A DNA stretch of 64,000 nt from Lepturacanthus savala (taxonomy: Eukaryota > Chordata > Actinopteri > Scombriformes > Trichiuridae): positions 786,227 to 850,226 of the forward strand of contig CM060478.1 of assembly GCA_030544235.1 (NCBI GenBank), written 5' to 3'. The notes beneath the pieces were generated by a model, which worked only from the letters and a program-made list of their open reading frames with translations, was not told the origin of the DNA and did no database searches. The position numbers and the translations under genes are program-made. Positions 49,496 through 62,640 of this stretch are shown one piece after another; position 1 is the first letter of the stretch; every line of letters begins with the position of its first letter.

Positions 49496-52400
49496 GCATG
49501 CTATAGTATGACCTATTTTTGACGACATGCTATAGTATGACCTTTTTTAGACGACATGCTATAGTATGACCTTTTTTAGACGACATGCTATAGTATGACG
49601 TTTTTTGGACAACATACTATAGTATGACCTTTTTTAGACGACATGCTATAGTATGACGTTTTTTGGACAACATACTATAGTATGACCTTTTTTAGACGAC
49701 ATGCTATAGTATGACGTTTTTTAGACGACATACTATAGTATGACGTTTTTTGGACAACATACTATAGTATGACCTTTTTTAGACGACATGCTATAGTATG
49801 ACGTTTTTTAGACGACATGCTATAGTATGACCTTTTTAAGACGACATGCTATAGTATGACCTTTTTATGACGACATACTATAGTATGACCTTTTTTAGAC
49901 GACATACTATAGTATGACGTTTTTTGGACAACATACTATAGTATGACCTTTTTTAGACGACATGCTATAGTATGACCTTTTTTAGACGACATACTATAGT
50001 ATGACCTATTTTTGACCACATACTATAGTATGACCTTTTTATGACGACATACTATAGTATGACCTTTTTATGACGACATACTATAGTATGACCTTTTTTT
50101 GACGACATGCTATAGTATGACCTTTTTTAGACGACATACTATAGTATGACCTATTTTTGACCACATACTATAGTATGACCTTTTTATGACGACATACTAT
50201 AGTATGACCTATTTTGGACGACATGCTACAGTATGACCTTTTTTGGACGACATGCTATAGTATGACCTTTTTATGACGACATACTATAGTATGACCTTTT
50301 TTAGACGACATACTATAGTATGACCTTTTTTGGACGACATGCTATAGTATGACCTTTTTATGACGACATGCTATAGTATGACCTTTTTTTGACGACATGC
50401 TATAGTATGACCTATTTTGGACGACATGCTATAGTATGACCTTTTTTAGACAACATGCTATAGTATGACGTTTTTTGGACAACATGCTATAGTATGACGT
50501 TTTTTGGACAACATACTATAGTATGACCTTTTTTAGACGACATACTATAGTATGACCTTTTTTAGACGACATACTATAGTATGACCTTTTTATGACGACA
50601 TACTATAGTATGACCTTTTTTAGACGACATACTATAGTATGACCTATTTTGGACGACATGCTATAGTATGACCTTTTTTGGACGACATGCTATAGTATGA
50701 CCTTTTTTGGACGACATGCTATAGTATGACCTTTATTTAACGACATGCTATAGTATGACCTTTTTTGGACGACATGCTATAGTATGACCTTTTTTGGACG
50801 ACATGCTATAGTATGACCTTTATTTAACGACATGCTATAGTATGACCTTTTTTGGACGACATGCTATAGTATGACCTTTTTATGACGACATACTATAGTA
50901 TGACCTTTTTTTGACGACATGCTATAGTATGACCTTTTTTGGACGACATGCTATAGTATGACCTTTTTATGACGACATGCTATAGTATGACCTTTTTTTG
51001 ACGACATGCTATAGTATGACCTATTTTGGACGACATGCTATAGTATGACCTTTTTTAGACAACATGCTATAGTATGACGTTTTTTGGACAACATGCTATA
51101 GTATGACGTTTTTTGGACAACATACTATAGTATGACCTTTTTTAGACGACATACTATAGTATGACCTTTTTTAGACGACATACTATAGTATGACCTTTTT
51201 ATGACGACATACTATAGTATGACCTTTTTTAGACGACATACTATAGTATGACCTATTTTGGACGACATGCTATAGTATGACCTTTTTTGGACGACATGCT
51301 ATAGTATGACCTTTTTTGGACGACATGCTATAGTATGACCTTTATTTAACGACATGCTATAGTATGACCTTTTTTGGACGACATGCTATAGTATGACCTT
51401 TTTTGGACGACATGCTATAGTATGACCTTTATTTAACGACATGCTATAGTATGACCTTTTTTGGACGACATGCTATAGTATGACCTTTTTATGACGACAT
51501 ACTATAGTATGACCTTTTTTTGACGACATGCTATAGTATGACCTTTTTTGGACGACATGCTATAGTATGACCTTTTTATGACGACATGCTATAGTATGAC
51601 CTTTTTTTGACGACATGCTATAGTATGACCTATTTTGGACGACATGCTATAGTATGACCTTTTTTTAGACAACATGCTATAGTATGACGTTTTTTGGACA
51701 ACATGCTATAGTATGACCTTTTTTTGACGACATGCTATAGTATGACCTTTTTTAGACGACATACTATAGTATGACCTATTTTTGACCACATACTATAGTA
51801 TGACCTTTTTATGACGACATACTATAGTATGACCTATTTTGGACGACATGCTACAGTATGACCTTTTTTGGACGACATGCTATAGTATGACCTTTTTATG
51901 ACGACATACTATAGTATGACCTTTTTTGGACGACATGCTATAGTATGACCTTTTTATGACGACATGCTATAGTATGACCTTTTTTTGACGACATGCTATA
52001 GTATGACCTATTTTGGACGACATGCTATAGTATGACCTTTTTTAGACAACATGCTATAGTATGACGTTTTTTGGACAACATGCTATAGTATGACGTTTTT
52101 TGGACAACATACTATAGTATGACCTTTTTTAGACGACATACTATAGTATGACCTTTTTTAGACGACATACTATAGTATGACCTTTTTATGACGACATACT
52201 ATAGTATGACCTTTTTTAGACGACATACTATAGTATGACCTATTTTGGACGACATGCTATAGTATGACCTTTTTTGGACGACATGCTATAGTATGACCTT
52301 TTTTGGACGACATGCTATAGTATGACCTTTATTTAACGACATGCTATAGTATGACCTTTTTTGGACGACATGCTATAGTATGACCTTTTTTGGACGACAT

Positions 52401-55400
52401 GCTATAGTATGACCTTTATTTAACGACATGCTATAGTATGACCTTTTTTGGACGACATGCTATAGTATGACCTTTTTATGACGACATACTATAGTATGAC
52501 CTTTTTTTGACGACATGCTATAGTATGACCTTTTTTGGACGACATGCTATAGTATGACCTTTTTATGACGACATGCTATAGTATGACCTTTTTTTGACGA
52601 CATGCTATAGTATGACCTATTTTGGACGACATGCTATAGTATGACCTTTTTTAGACAACATGCTATAGTATGACGTTTTTTGGACAACATGCTATAGTAT
52701 GACGTTTTTTGGACAACATACTATAGTATGACCTATTTTAGACGACATACTATAGTATGACCTTTTTTAGACGACATACTATAGTATGACCTTTTTATGA
52801 CGACATACTATAGTATGACCTTTTTTAGACGACATACTATAGTATGACCTATTTTGGACGACATGCTATAGTATGACCTTTTTTGGACGACATGCTATAG
52901 TATGACCTTTTTTGGACGACATGCTATAGTATGACCTTTATTTAACGACATGCTATAGTATGACCTTTTTTGGACGACATGCTATAGTATGACCTTTTTT
53001 GGACGACATGCTATAGTATGACCTTTATTTAACGACATGCTATAGTATGACCTTTTTTGGACGACATGCTATAGTATGACCTTTTTATGACGACATACTA
53101 TAGTATGACCTTTTTTTGACGACATGCTATAGTATGACCTTTTTTGGACGACATGCTATAGTATGACCTTTTTATGACGACATGCTATAGTATGACCTTT
53201 TTAAGACGACATGCTATAGTATGACCTTTTTATGACGACATACTATAGTATGACCTTTTTTAGACGACATACTATAGTATGACGTTTTTTGGACAACATA
53301 CTATAGTATGACCTTTTTTAGACGACATGCTATAGTATGACGTTTTTTAGACGACATACTATAGTATGACCTTTTTATGACGACATACTATAGTATGACC
53401 TTTTTATGACGACATACTATAGTATGACCTATTTTGGACGACATGCTATAGTATGACCTTTTTATGACGACATGCTATAGTATGACCTTTTTTAGACGAC
53501 ATACTATAGTATGACCTATTTTTGACCACATACTATAGTATGACCTTTTTATGACGACATACTATAGTATGACCTTTTTATGACGACATACTATAGTATG
53601 ACCTTTTTTTGACGACATGCTATAGTATGACCTTTTTTAGACGACATACTATAGTATGACCTATTTTTGACCACATACTATAGTATGACCTTTTTATGAC
53701 GACATACTATAGTATGACCTATTTTGGACGACATGCTACAGTATGACCTTTTTTGGACGACATGCTATAGTATGACCTTTTTATGACGACATACTATAGT
53801 ATGACCTTTTTTAGACGACATACTATAGTATGACCTTTTTTGGACGACATGCTATAGTATGACCTTTTTATGACGACATGCTATAGTATGACCTTTTTTT
53901 GACGACATGCTATAGTATGACCTATTTTGGACGACATGCTATAGTATGACCTTTTTTAGACAACATGCTATAGTATGACGTTTTTTGGACAACATGCTAT
54001 AGTATGACGTTTTTTGGACAACATACTATAGTATGACCTTTTTTAGACGACATACTATAGTATGACCTTTTTTAGACGACATACTATAGTATGACCTTTT
54101 TATGACGACATACTATAGTATGACCTTTTTTAGACGACATACTATAGTATGACCTATTTTGGACGACATGCTATAGTATGACCTTTTTTGGACGACATGC
54201 TATAGTATGACCTTTTTTGGACGACATGCTATAGTATGACCTTTATTTAACGACATGCTATAGTATGACCTTTTTTGGACGACATGCTATAGTATGACCT
54301 TTTTTGGACGACATGCTATAGTATGACCTTTATTTAACGACATGCTATAGTATGACCTTTTTTGGACGACATGCTATAGTATGACCTTTTTATGACGACA
54401 TACTATAGTATGACCTTTTTTTGACGACATGCTATAGTATGACCTTTTTTGGACGACATGCTATAGTATGACCTTTTTATGACGACATGCTATAGTATGA
54501 CCTTTTTTTGACGACATGCTATAGTATGACCTATTTTGGACGACATGCTATAGTATGACCTTTTTTAGACAACATGCTATAGTATGACGTTTTTTGGACA
54601 ACATGCTATAGTATGACGTTTTTTGGACAACATACTATAGTATGACCTTTTTTAGACGACATACTATAGTATGACCTTTTTTAGACGACATACTATAGTA
54701 TGACCTTTTTATGACGACATACTATAGTATGACCTTTTTTAGACGACATACTATAGTATGACCTATTTTGGACGACATGCTATAGTATGACCTTTTTTGG
54801 ACGACATGCTATAGTATGACCTTTTTTGGACGACATGCTATAGTATGACCTTTATTTAACGACATGCTATAGTATGACCTTTTTTGGACGACATGCTATA
54901 GTATGACCTTTTTTGGACGACATGCTATAGTATGACCTTTATTTAACGACATGCTATAGTATGACCTTTTTTGGACGACATGCTATAGTATGACCTTTTT
55001 ATGACGACATACTATAGTATGACCTTTTTTTGACGACATGCTATAGTATGACCTTTTTTGGACGACATGCTATAGTATGACCTTTTTATGACGACATGCT
55101 ATAGTATGACCTTTTTTTGACGACATGCTATAGTATGACCTATTTTGGACGACATGCTATAGTATGACCTTTTTTTAGACAACATGCTATAGTATGACGT
55201 TTTTTGGACAACATGCTATAGTATGACCTTTTTTTGACGACATGCTATAGTATGACCTTTTTTAGACGACATACTATAGTATGACCTATTTTTGACCACA
55301 TACTATAGTATGACCTTTTTATGACGACATACTATAGTATGACCTATTTTGGACGACATGCTACAGTATGACCTTTTTTGGACGACATGCTATAGTATGA

Positions 55401-58400
55401 CCTTTTTATGACGACATACTATAGTATGACCTTTTTTGGACGACATGCTATAGTATGACCTTTTTATGACGACATGCTATAGTATGACCTTTTTTTGACG
55501 ACATGCTATAGTATGACCTATTTTGGACGACATGCTATAGTATGACCTTTTTTAGACAACATGCTATAGTATGACGTTTTTTGGACAACATGCTATAGTA
55601 TGACGTTTTTTGGACAACATACTATAGTATGACCTTTTTTAGACGACATACTATAGTATGACCTTTTTTAGACGACATACTATAGTATGACCTTTTTATG
55701 ACGACATACTATAGTATGACCTTTTTTAGACGACATACTATAGTATGACCTATTTTGGACGACATGCTATAGTATGACCTTTTTTGGACGACATGCTATA
55801 GTATGACCTTTTTTGGACGACATGCTATAGTATGACCTTTATTTAACGACATGCTATAGTATGACCTTTTTTGGACGACATGCTATAGTATGACCTTTTT
55901 TGGACGACATGCTATAGTATGACCTTTATTTAACGACATGCTATAGTATGACCTTTTTTGGACGACATGCTATAGTATGACCTTTTTATGACGACATACT
56001 ATAGTATGACCTTTTTTTGACGACATGCTATAGTATGACCTTTTTTGGACGACATGCTATAGTATGACCTTTTTATGACGACATGCTATAGTATGACCTT
56101 TTTTTGACGACATGCTATAGTATGACCTATTTTGGACGACATGCTATAGTATGACCTTTTTTAGACAACATGCTATAGTATGACGTTTTTTGGACAACAT
56201 GCTATAGTATGACGTTTTTTGGACAACATACTATAGTATGACCTATTTTAGACGACATACTATAGTATGACCTTTTTTAGACGACATACTATAGTATGAC
56301 CTTTTTATGACGACATACTATAGTATGACCTTTTTTAGACGACATACTATAGTATGACCTATTTTGGACGACATGCTATAGTATGACCTTTTTTGGACGA
56401 CATGCTATAGTATGACCTTTTTTGGACGACATGCTATAGTATGACCTTTATTTAACGACATGCTATAGTATGACCTTTTTTGGACGACATGCTATAGTAT
56501 GACCTTTTTTGGACGACATGCTATAGTATGACCTTTATTTAACGACATGCTATAGTATGACCTTTTTTGGACGACATGCTATAGTATGACCTTTTTATGA
56601 CGACATACTATAGTATGACCTTTTTTTGACGACATGCTATAGTATGACCTTTTTTGGACGACATGCTATAGTATGACCTTTTTATGACGACATGCTATAG
56701 TATGACCTTTTTTTGACGACATGCTATAGTATGACCTATTTTGGACGACATGCTATAGTATGACCTTTTTTTAGACAACATGCTATAGTATGACGTTTTT
56801 TGGACAACATGCTATAGTATGACGTTTTTTGGACAACATACTATAGTATGACCTTTTTTAGACGACATACTATAGTATGACCTTTTTTAGACGACATACT
56901 ATAGTATGACCTTTTTATGACGACATACTATAGTATGACCTTTTTATGACGACATACTATAGTATGACCTTTTTTTGACGACATGCTATAGTATGACCTT
57001 TTTTGGACGACATGCTATAGTATGACCTTTTTATGACGACATGCTATAGTATGACCTTTTTTTGATGACATGCTATAGTATGACCTATTTTGGACGACAT
57101 GCTATAGTATGACCTTTTTTAGACAACATGCTATAGTATGACGTTTTTTGGACAACATGCTATAGTATGACGTTTTTTGGACAACATACTATAGTATGAC
57201 CTTTTTTAGACGACATACTATAGTATGACCTTTTTTAGACGACATACTATAGTATGACCTTTTTATGACGACATACTATAGTATGACCTTTTTTAGACGA
57301 CATACTATAGTATGACCTATTTTGGACGACATGCTATAGTATGACCTTTTTTGGACGACATGCTATAGTATGACCTTTTTTGGACGACATGCTATAGTAT
57401 GACCTTTTTTGGACGACATGCTATAGTATGACCTTTATTTAACGACATGCTATAGTATGACCTTTTTTGGACGACATGCTATAGTATGACCTTTTTATGA
57501 CGACATACTATAGTATGACCTTTTTTTGACGACATGCTATAGTATGACCTTTTTTGGACGACATGCTATAGTATGACCTTTTTATGACGACATGCTATAG
57601 TATGACCTTTTTTTGACGACATGCTATAGTATGACCTTTTTTAGACAACATGCTATAGTATGACGTTTTTTGGACAACATGCTATAGTATGACGTTTTTT
57701 AGACGACATGCTATAGTATGACCTTTTTTAGACGACATACTATAGTATGACGTTTTTTGACGACATGCTATAGTATGACCTTTTTATGACGACATGCTAT
57801 AGTATGACCTTTTTTGGACGACATGCTATAGTATGACCTTTTTATGACGACATACTATAGTATGACCTTTTTTAGACGACATACTATAGTATGACCTTTT
57901 TATGACGACATACTATAGTATGACCTTTTTATGACGACATACTATAGTATGACCTTTTTTAGACGACATACTATAGTATGACCTTTTTTGGACGACATGC
58001 TATAGTATGACCTTTTTATGACGACATACTATAGTATGACCTTTTTTAGACGACATACTATAGTATGACCTTTTTATGACGACATACTATAGTATGACCT
58101 TTTTTAGACGACATACTATAGTATGACCTATTTTGGACGACATGCTATAGTATGACCTTTTTTAGACGACATACTATAGTATGACCTATTTTGGACGACA
58201 TGCTATAGTATGACCTTTTTTAGACGACATGCTATAGTATGACCTATTTTGGACGACATGCTATAGTATGACCTTTTTTGGACGACATGCTATAGTATGA
58301 CCTATTTTGGACGACATGCTATAGTATGACCTTTTTTGGACGACATACTATAGTATGACCTTTTTTGGACGACATACTATAGTATGACCTATTTTGGACG

Positions 58401-59348
58401 ACATACTATAGTATGACCTTTTTATGACGACATACTATAGTATGACCTTTTTTAGACGACATACTATAGTATGACCTTTTTACGACGACATACTATAGTA
58501 TGACCTTTTTATGACGACATACTATAGTATGACCTATTTTGGACGACATACTATAGTATGACCTATTTTGGACGACATACTATAGTATGACCTATTTTGG
58601 ACGACATACTATAGTATGACCTTTTTATGACGACATACTATAGTATGACCTTTTTATGACGACATACTATAGTATGACCTATTTTGGACGACATGCTATA
58701 GTATGACCTTTTTTAGACGACATACTATAGTATGACCTATTTTGGACGACATACTATAGTATGACCTATTTTGGACGACATACTATAGTATGACCTTTTT
58801 TAGACGACATACTATAGTATGACCTATTTTAGACGACATGCTATAGTATGACCTATTTTGGACGACATACTATAGTATGACCTATTTTGGACGACATACT
58901 ATAGTATGACCTTTTTATGACGACATACTATAGTATGACCTTTTTATGACGACATACTATAGTATGACCTTTTTATGACGACATACTATAGTATGACCTT
59001 TTTATGACGACATACTATAGTTTGACCTATTTTAGACGACATACTATAGTATGACCCTTTTATGACGACATACTATAGTATGAGCTTTTTATGACGACAT
59101 ACTATAGTATGACCTATTTTGGACGACATGCTATAGTATGACCTATTTTGGACGACATACTATAGTATGACCTTTTTATGACGACATGCTATAGTATGAC
59201 CTATTTTAGACGACATACTATAGTATGACCTATTTTAGACGACGTGTTATATCTAAATATTCAGGTTTTTACTGCAGGATTTAACAGATTAAATTTATTC
59301 TCTTTTGATCCAATTTTAATTTTCCGTAAATTCTCACTAATTTCAAAT

Positions 59349-60116
59349 TAAAAGCATAAATTACCGCCTTGTTTCCAACAATAAAAGTCGATGTTTAATG
59401 TTAAAAATCACAAATTCACCATAAAAACCTCAGAATTACAAGATGACAAGATGTGTATTTGTTTTATAATAGTGGAATTCTTCTTTAAAAAATGACAAAC
59501 ATCTGAAATATATTGAGTTTTATTTCAAGTTAAGTAAAAGTTCAGGCGTCATCGTCTGTAATTTCTGACTGAAACAAACTTCAGTTTCATTTTATTCATT
59601 TTTAAAGCTTTTAAAACAAATAAAAACCAAACATTTCTGTTAATAATGACATTAATAATCACATTAATCCTTTCAAACTTCATGAACCCGCAGCAGACAG
59701 GATGTAATCTGCTGTTTCTCCACCAGGTGGCGCCAAAATAAAAGGTTTTAATCATCAATAAACAGAAATATTACAGAATATTCTGATATATGTTGTTTAT
59801 AAAATCAATGAACACCATTTGTTGCTGATTTTAATATAATTTACATAAAATATCATGAAAATATCTGATAATAATGAATAAAACCTGTTTCATCTTCACT
59901 TTGCTTCGTTCTTTAATCTGTTAAACACAAAGGGTGAATTTCAAAATAAAAGACAAACTGAATTCATTATGTTTTAACAGCTTTTTACAGTTTTACATTG
60001 AGCTTCTGGTTCATATCGAGACAAAAATCTAACATAATAATATTCATAAGGTGTGTTTTTATATTATTACTGTATATTTAATAAATGTTAATGTTAAAGC
60101 TTTAATTTTGTAGGTC
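59349..60116. repeat. Right copy of direct repeat flanking the satellite
   Basis: Same start and end sequences as 18761-19339. It keeps about 189 bases (roughly 59399-59590) missing from the left copy, so it is probably the fuller form. The 69-aa minus-strand ORF at 59549-59758 spans the junction and is not supported as a gene. Confidence 0.93.
59720..59734 (+). promoter_or_regulatory. CTCF-type motif CCACCAGGTGGCGCC (right flank)
   Basis: Identical to the left-flank motif and in the same orientation, about 40.8 kb away across the satellite. Confidence 0.55.
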
Positions 60117-60352
60117 GTAGTTTATTTTTTAAGGAAATTCCACATCACTAATTATAATTCATAAAAATGTTAATATATTTGGTAATTCTTTGCATTTTAT
60201 TTAAAATAAATGATGTTGCAGCAAAATATTTTAATAAATTTTACTGACACTGATTTAACACTCAACCTACCTTAGATTGGGATGTTTCTTTCAAAATAAG
60301 AGCGTCTGTTAAACATCTATAAAATAAAACGTTAGCTAATGTATTCTTCGTT
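60117..60352. other. AT-rich stretch, no gene seen
   Basis: No ORF or tandem array. The part from about 60261 (CTCAACCTACCTTAGATTGG) recurs at about 61637 and belongs to the duplication described for the next modules. Confidence 0.6.
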
Positions 60353-61013
60353 TAGCATGGAGTGTAGCTAGCTAGCTAATTTCATAAACAACCACCACCT
60401 GGATGTAGCAGGTTAGCTAGTAATGCTAGTTTTTAATGTTTTTGAGCTAACTGACAGCTTATATGCTAAATTTCTGTTAATTTATTGCTTTAATTTACTT
60501 GTTTCAGGTAGCTATTTATCATATGTTGCTAGCTACCATGGCTAGCAGATGTGTAGCTGTCCATTCTTATTTCTTTTGATTGTTTTTAACTGTGTAAATG
60601 TGGAAAAATTGAAAAGAGGGAAGAATATTAGCTAATAAATTATTCTACATGTAGCATGGAGTGTAGCTAGCTAGCTAATTTCATAAACAACCACTACCTG
60701 AATGTAGCAGGTTAGCTAGTAATGCTAGCTTGTAATGTTTTTGAGCTAACTGACATATACTGTTATTTATTGGTTTAATTTGCTAGTTTCAGATAGCTAT
60801 TTAGCGTATTTTGCTAGCTAGTTTGGCTATATGACCATACAAACAATATAAACAAGTGTAGCTGTCCTTTCTTATTCCTTTTGAGTACATTTTTTTGTGT
60901 GTAAATGTGAAAAATATGTAAAACAGCATTAACATTTGTCGGTTTACAGCATCAGAAGTTTCCCGCCAAAAGTTTGTAAAATGACCGTTGGTGGGTAATT
61001 GTTGTGATTTTTG
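60353..61013. repeat. GCTAGC-rich module pair, first copy (A1+B1)
   Basis: Two related ~300-360-base modules (60353-60651 and 60652-61013). Both begin TAGCATGGAGTGTAGCTAGC and share CAACCACYACCTG, GTAGCAGGTTAGCTAGTAAT and GAGCTAACTGACA. It recurs at 61831-62497. It could be an unnamed transposon relic; no terminal repeats or ORF support a class. Confidence 0.8.
60959..60971 (+). promoter_or_regulatory. E2F-type motif TTTCCCGCCAAAA
   Basis: A full match to the E2F consensus TTTSSCGC with the A-rich flank seen in strong sites. It lies about 150-450 bases upstream of the promoter-like patch. It is repeated at 62447. Confidence 0.35.
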
Positions 61014-61099
61014 TTTGTTTTTTAGTTTTGTGCTTCTATTACAGGAGAAATCAGACTTCCTCCATCTTTATGAACTGAAAATTTAAAAAAACACAAGTA

Positions 61100-61408
61100 A
61101 ATTTAAGTATAATTCTCAAGTGTGAGACGCTAACGGGGGTTAGCGTTAGCTCGTGTGCCGTCGTGTTGATTTTCTTTGCGCCAAACGAGGTGAGCGGGTT
61201 CTTCCGGCTGCTTCGTCCGTTCATTGATTTGATTGAATCTTTAAATCTTTATTGATTTAAATATGAAAACAGTCCCTGGGTTAGCTGCAGAGAAATCAAC
61301 GTCCTGTCGACGCTAAAACGAGACGGAAGCATCGGTTCCTGGATAAAAACGGCCGCCTGTTGAAGATTCAGTCGTCCTGAGGCTGGTTTTCCTCCTCATC
61401 CTCTTCAG
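61100..61408 (+). promoter_or_regulatory. CpG-containing promoter-like patch and possible non-coding first exon
   Basis: Locally CpG-rich DNA amid AT-rich sequence. It has a GCTAAC/GTTAGC dyad near 61129-61150, an ETS-type CTTCCGG at 61201 and several CGs through 61370. It ends in CCTCTTCAG followed by GTACAG (a possible donor at 61409). This could be the start of the next gene downstream. No coding sequence is visible and no gene is named. Confidence 0.25.
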
Positions 61409-61830
61409 GTACAGCACCTTCCAGTTTACCTGTGTTTTAAACACATAAAAACCCCCAAAAATTAACAAAATTAACACATAACAGGGTCGAAAAAAGACTT
61501 AACGTGTTCTATGGGTCAATTTATCAACCGACCATATGTCAACCACTATTTACATTAAATAAAAAGTGTTGGACCTGGAAAAACTCTAATATTATGCTAT
61601 AGAAGATGTTTCTACTCGTGAAATTAAATCCCAGAACTCAACCTACCTTAGATTGGAATGTTTCTTTCAAAATAAGAGCGGCTGTTCTCCTTTTTTTAAC
61701 AATGTTTTCAATAATAACTATAAATAAACCCAAAATATTAAATTGGCTCTTAACAACTGAACCATATTAGCATGTTTTTCTGTTTTTTTTTCTATAATTT
61801 GTGCCAAATTGTAATGTTGTATTCTACATG
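61409..61830. other. AT-rich stretch, no gene seen
   Basis: No ORF or array. The part after about 61637 is the second copy of the sequence that precedes the GCTAGC modules. Confidence 0.55.
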
Positions 61831-62497
61831 TAGCATGGTGTGTAGCTAGCTAGCTAATTTCATAAACAACCACTACCTGGATGTAGCAGGTTAGCTAGTA
61901 ATGCTAGTTTTTAATATTTTTGAGCTAACTGACAGCTTATATGCTAAATTTCTGTTATTTATTGGTTTAATTTGCTAGTTTCAGGTAGCTATATATCATA
62001 TTTTGCTAGCTACCATGGCTAGCAGATGTGTAGCTGTCCATTCTTATTCCTTTTGATTGTTTTTAAGTGTGTAAATGTGGAAAAATTGAAAAGAGGGAAG
62101 AAAATTAGCTAATAAATTGTTTTACATGTAGCATGGTGCGTAGCTAGGTAGCTAATTTGAGAAACAACCACTACCTGAATGTAGCAGGTTAGCTAGTAAT
62201 GCTAGTTTGTAATGTTTTTGAGCTAACTGACATATACTGTTAATTTATTGGTTTAATTTGCTAGTTTCAGATAGCTATTTAGCGTATTTTGCTAGCTAGT
62301 TTGGCTATATGACCACACAAATAATATAAACAAGTGCAGCTGTCCATTTTTATTCCTTTTGAGTAAGTTTTTTTGTGTGTGCTAATGTGAAAAATGTGAA
62401 AATATGTAAAACAGCATTAACATTTGTCAGTTTACAGCATCAGAAGTTTCCCGCCAAAAGTTTTTAAAATGACCGTTGGTGGGTAATTGTTGTGATT
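61831..62497. repeat. GCTAGC-rich module pair, second copy (A2+B2)
   Basis: Modules at 61831-62128 and 62129-62497 match A1 and B1 in order, including the E2F-type motif (62447-62459). A segment of about 0.7 kb or more has thus been duplicated about 1.4-1.5 kb apart. Confidence 0.8.
62447..62459 (+). promoter_or_regulatory. E2F-type motif TTTCCCGCCAAAA, second copy
   Basis: Same 13 bases as at 60959, carried in module B2. It is unchanged although the surrounding module has point differences. Confidence 0.3.
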
Positions 62498-62534
62498 AGT
62501 GTGTGATAGCTAATAAATTATTCTACATAGCATA

Positions 62535-62640
62535 TAGCATGGTGTGTAGCTAGCTAGCTAATTTCATAAACAACCACTACCTGAATGTAGCAGGTTAGCT
62601 TGTGATGCTAGCTTGTAATGCTTTCCAGCTAACTGACATT
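62535..62640. repeat. Partial fifth GCTAGC module
   Basis: Starts TAGCATGGTGTGTAGC and ends after GAGCTAACTGACA-like sequence (CAGCTAACTGACA). It is the module truncated to about 105 bases. Confidence 0.75.

Larger units (their letters stand above)
19371..59245. repeat. ~29-bp satellite array, ~39.9 kb (about 1,300 monomers)
   Basis: The monomer is close to GACGACATACTATAGTATGA plus CCTTTTTAT. Positions vary among TAC/TGC, CTTTTT/CTATTTT/GTTTTTT, and ATGACGAC/AGACGAC/GGACGAC/TGACCAC/TTAACGAC. The TAC form holds a perfect 14-bp palindrome, CATACTATAGTATG. Each monomer holds TGACCT (AGGTCA on the other strand) and usually one CpG. The first units (19371-19400) are degenerate. Higher-order periods of about 0.6 kb, 3.5 kb and 20.6 kb are visible from marker variants. 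No ORF of note, no spacers, and no genes inside except the SINE heads. Confidence 0.97.

Noticed and set aside
19371..59245. Centromeric or telomeric satellite
   Set aside because: A 29-bp monomer with no TTAGGG and a location beside a conserved gene do not support either from sequence alone. Cannot be excluded without mapping.
59549..59758. 69-aa minus-strand ORF in the right flank
   Set aside because: Crosses the junction of the ~189-base segment that is absent from the left copy, is AT-rich and matches no family. Chance ORF.
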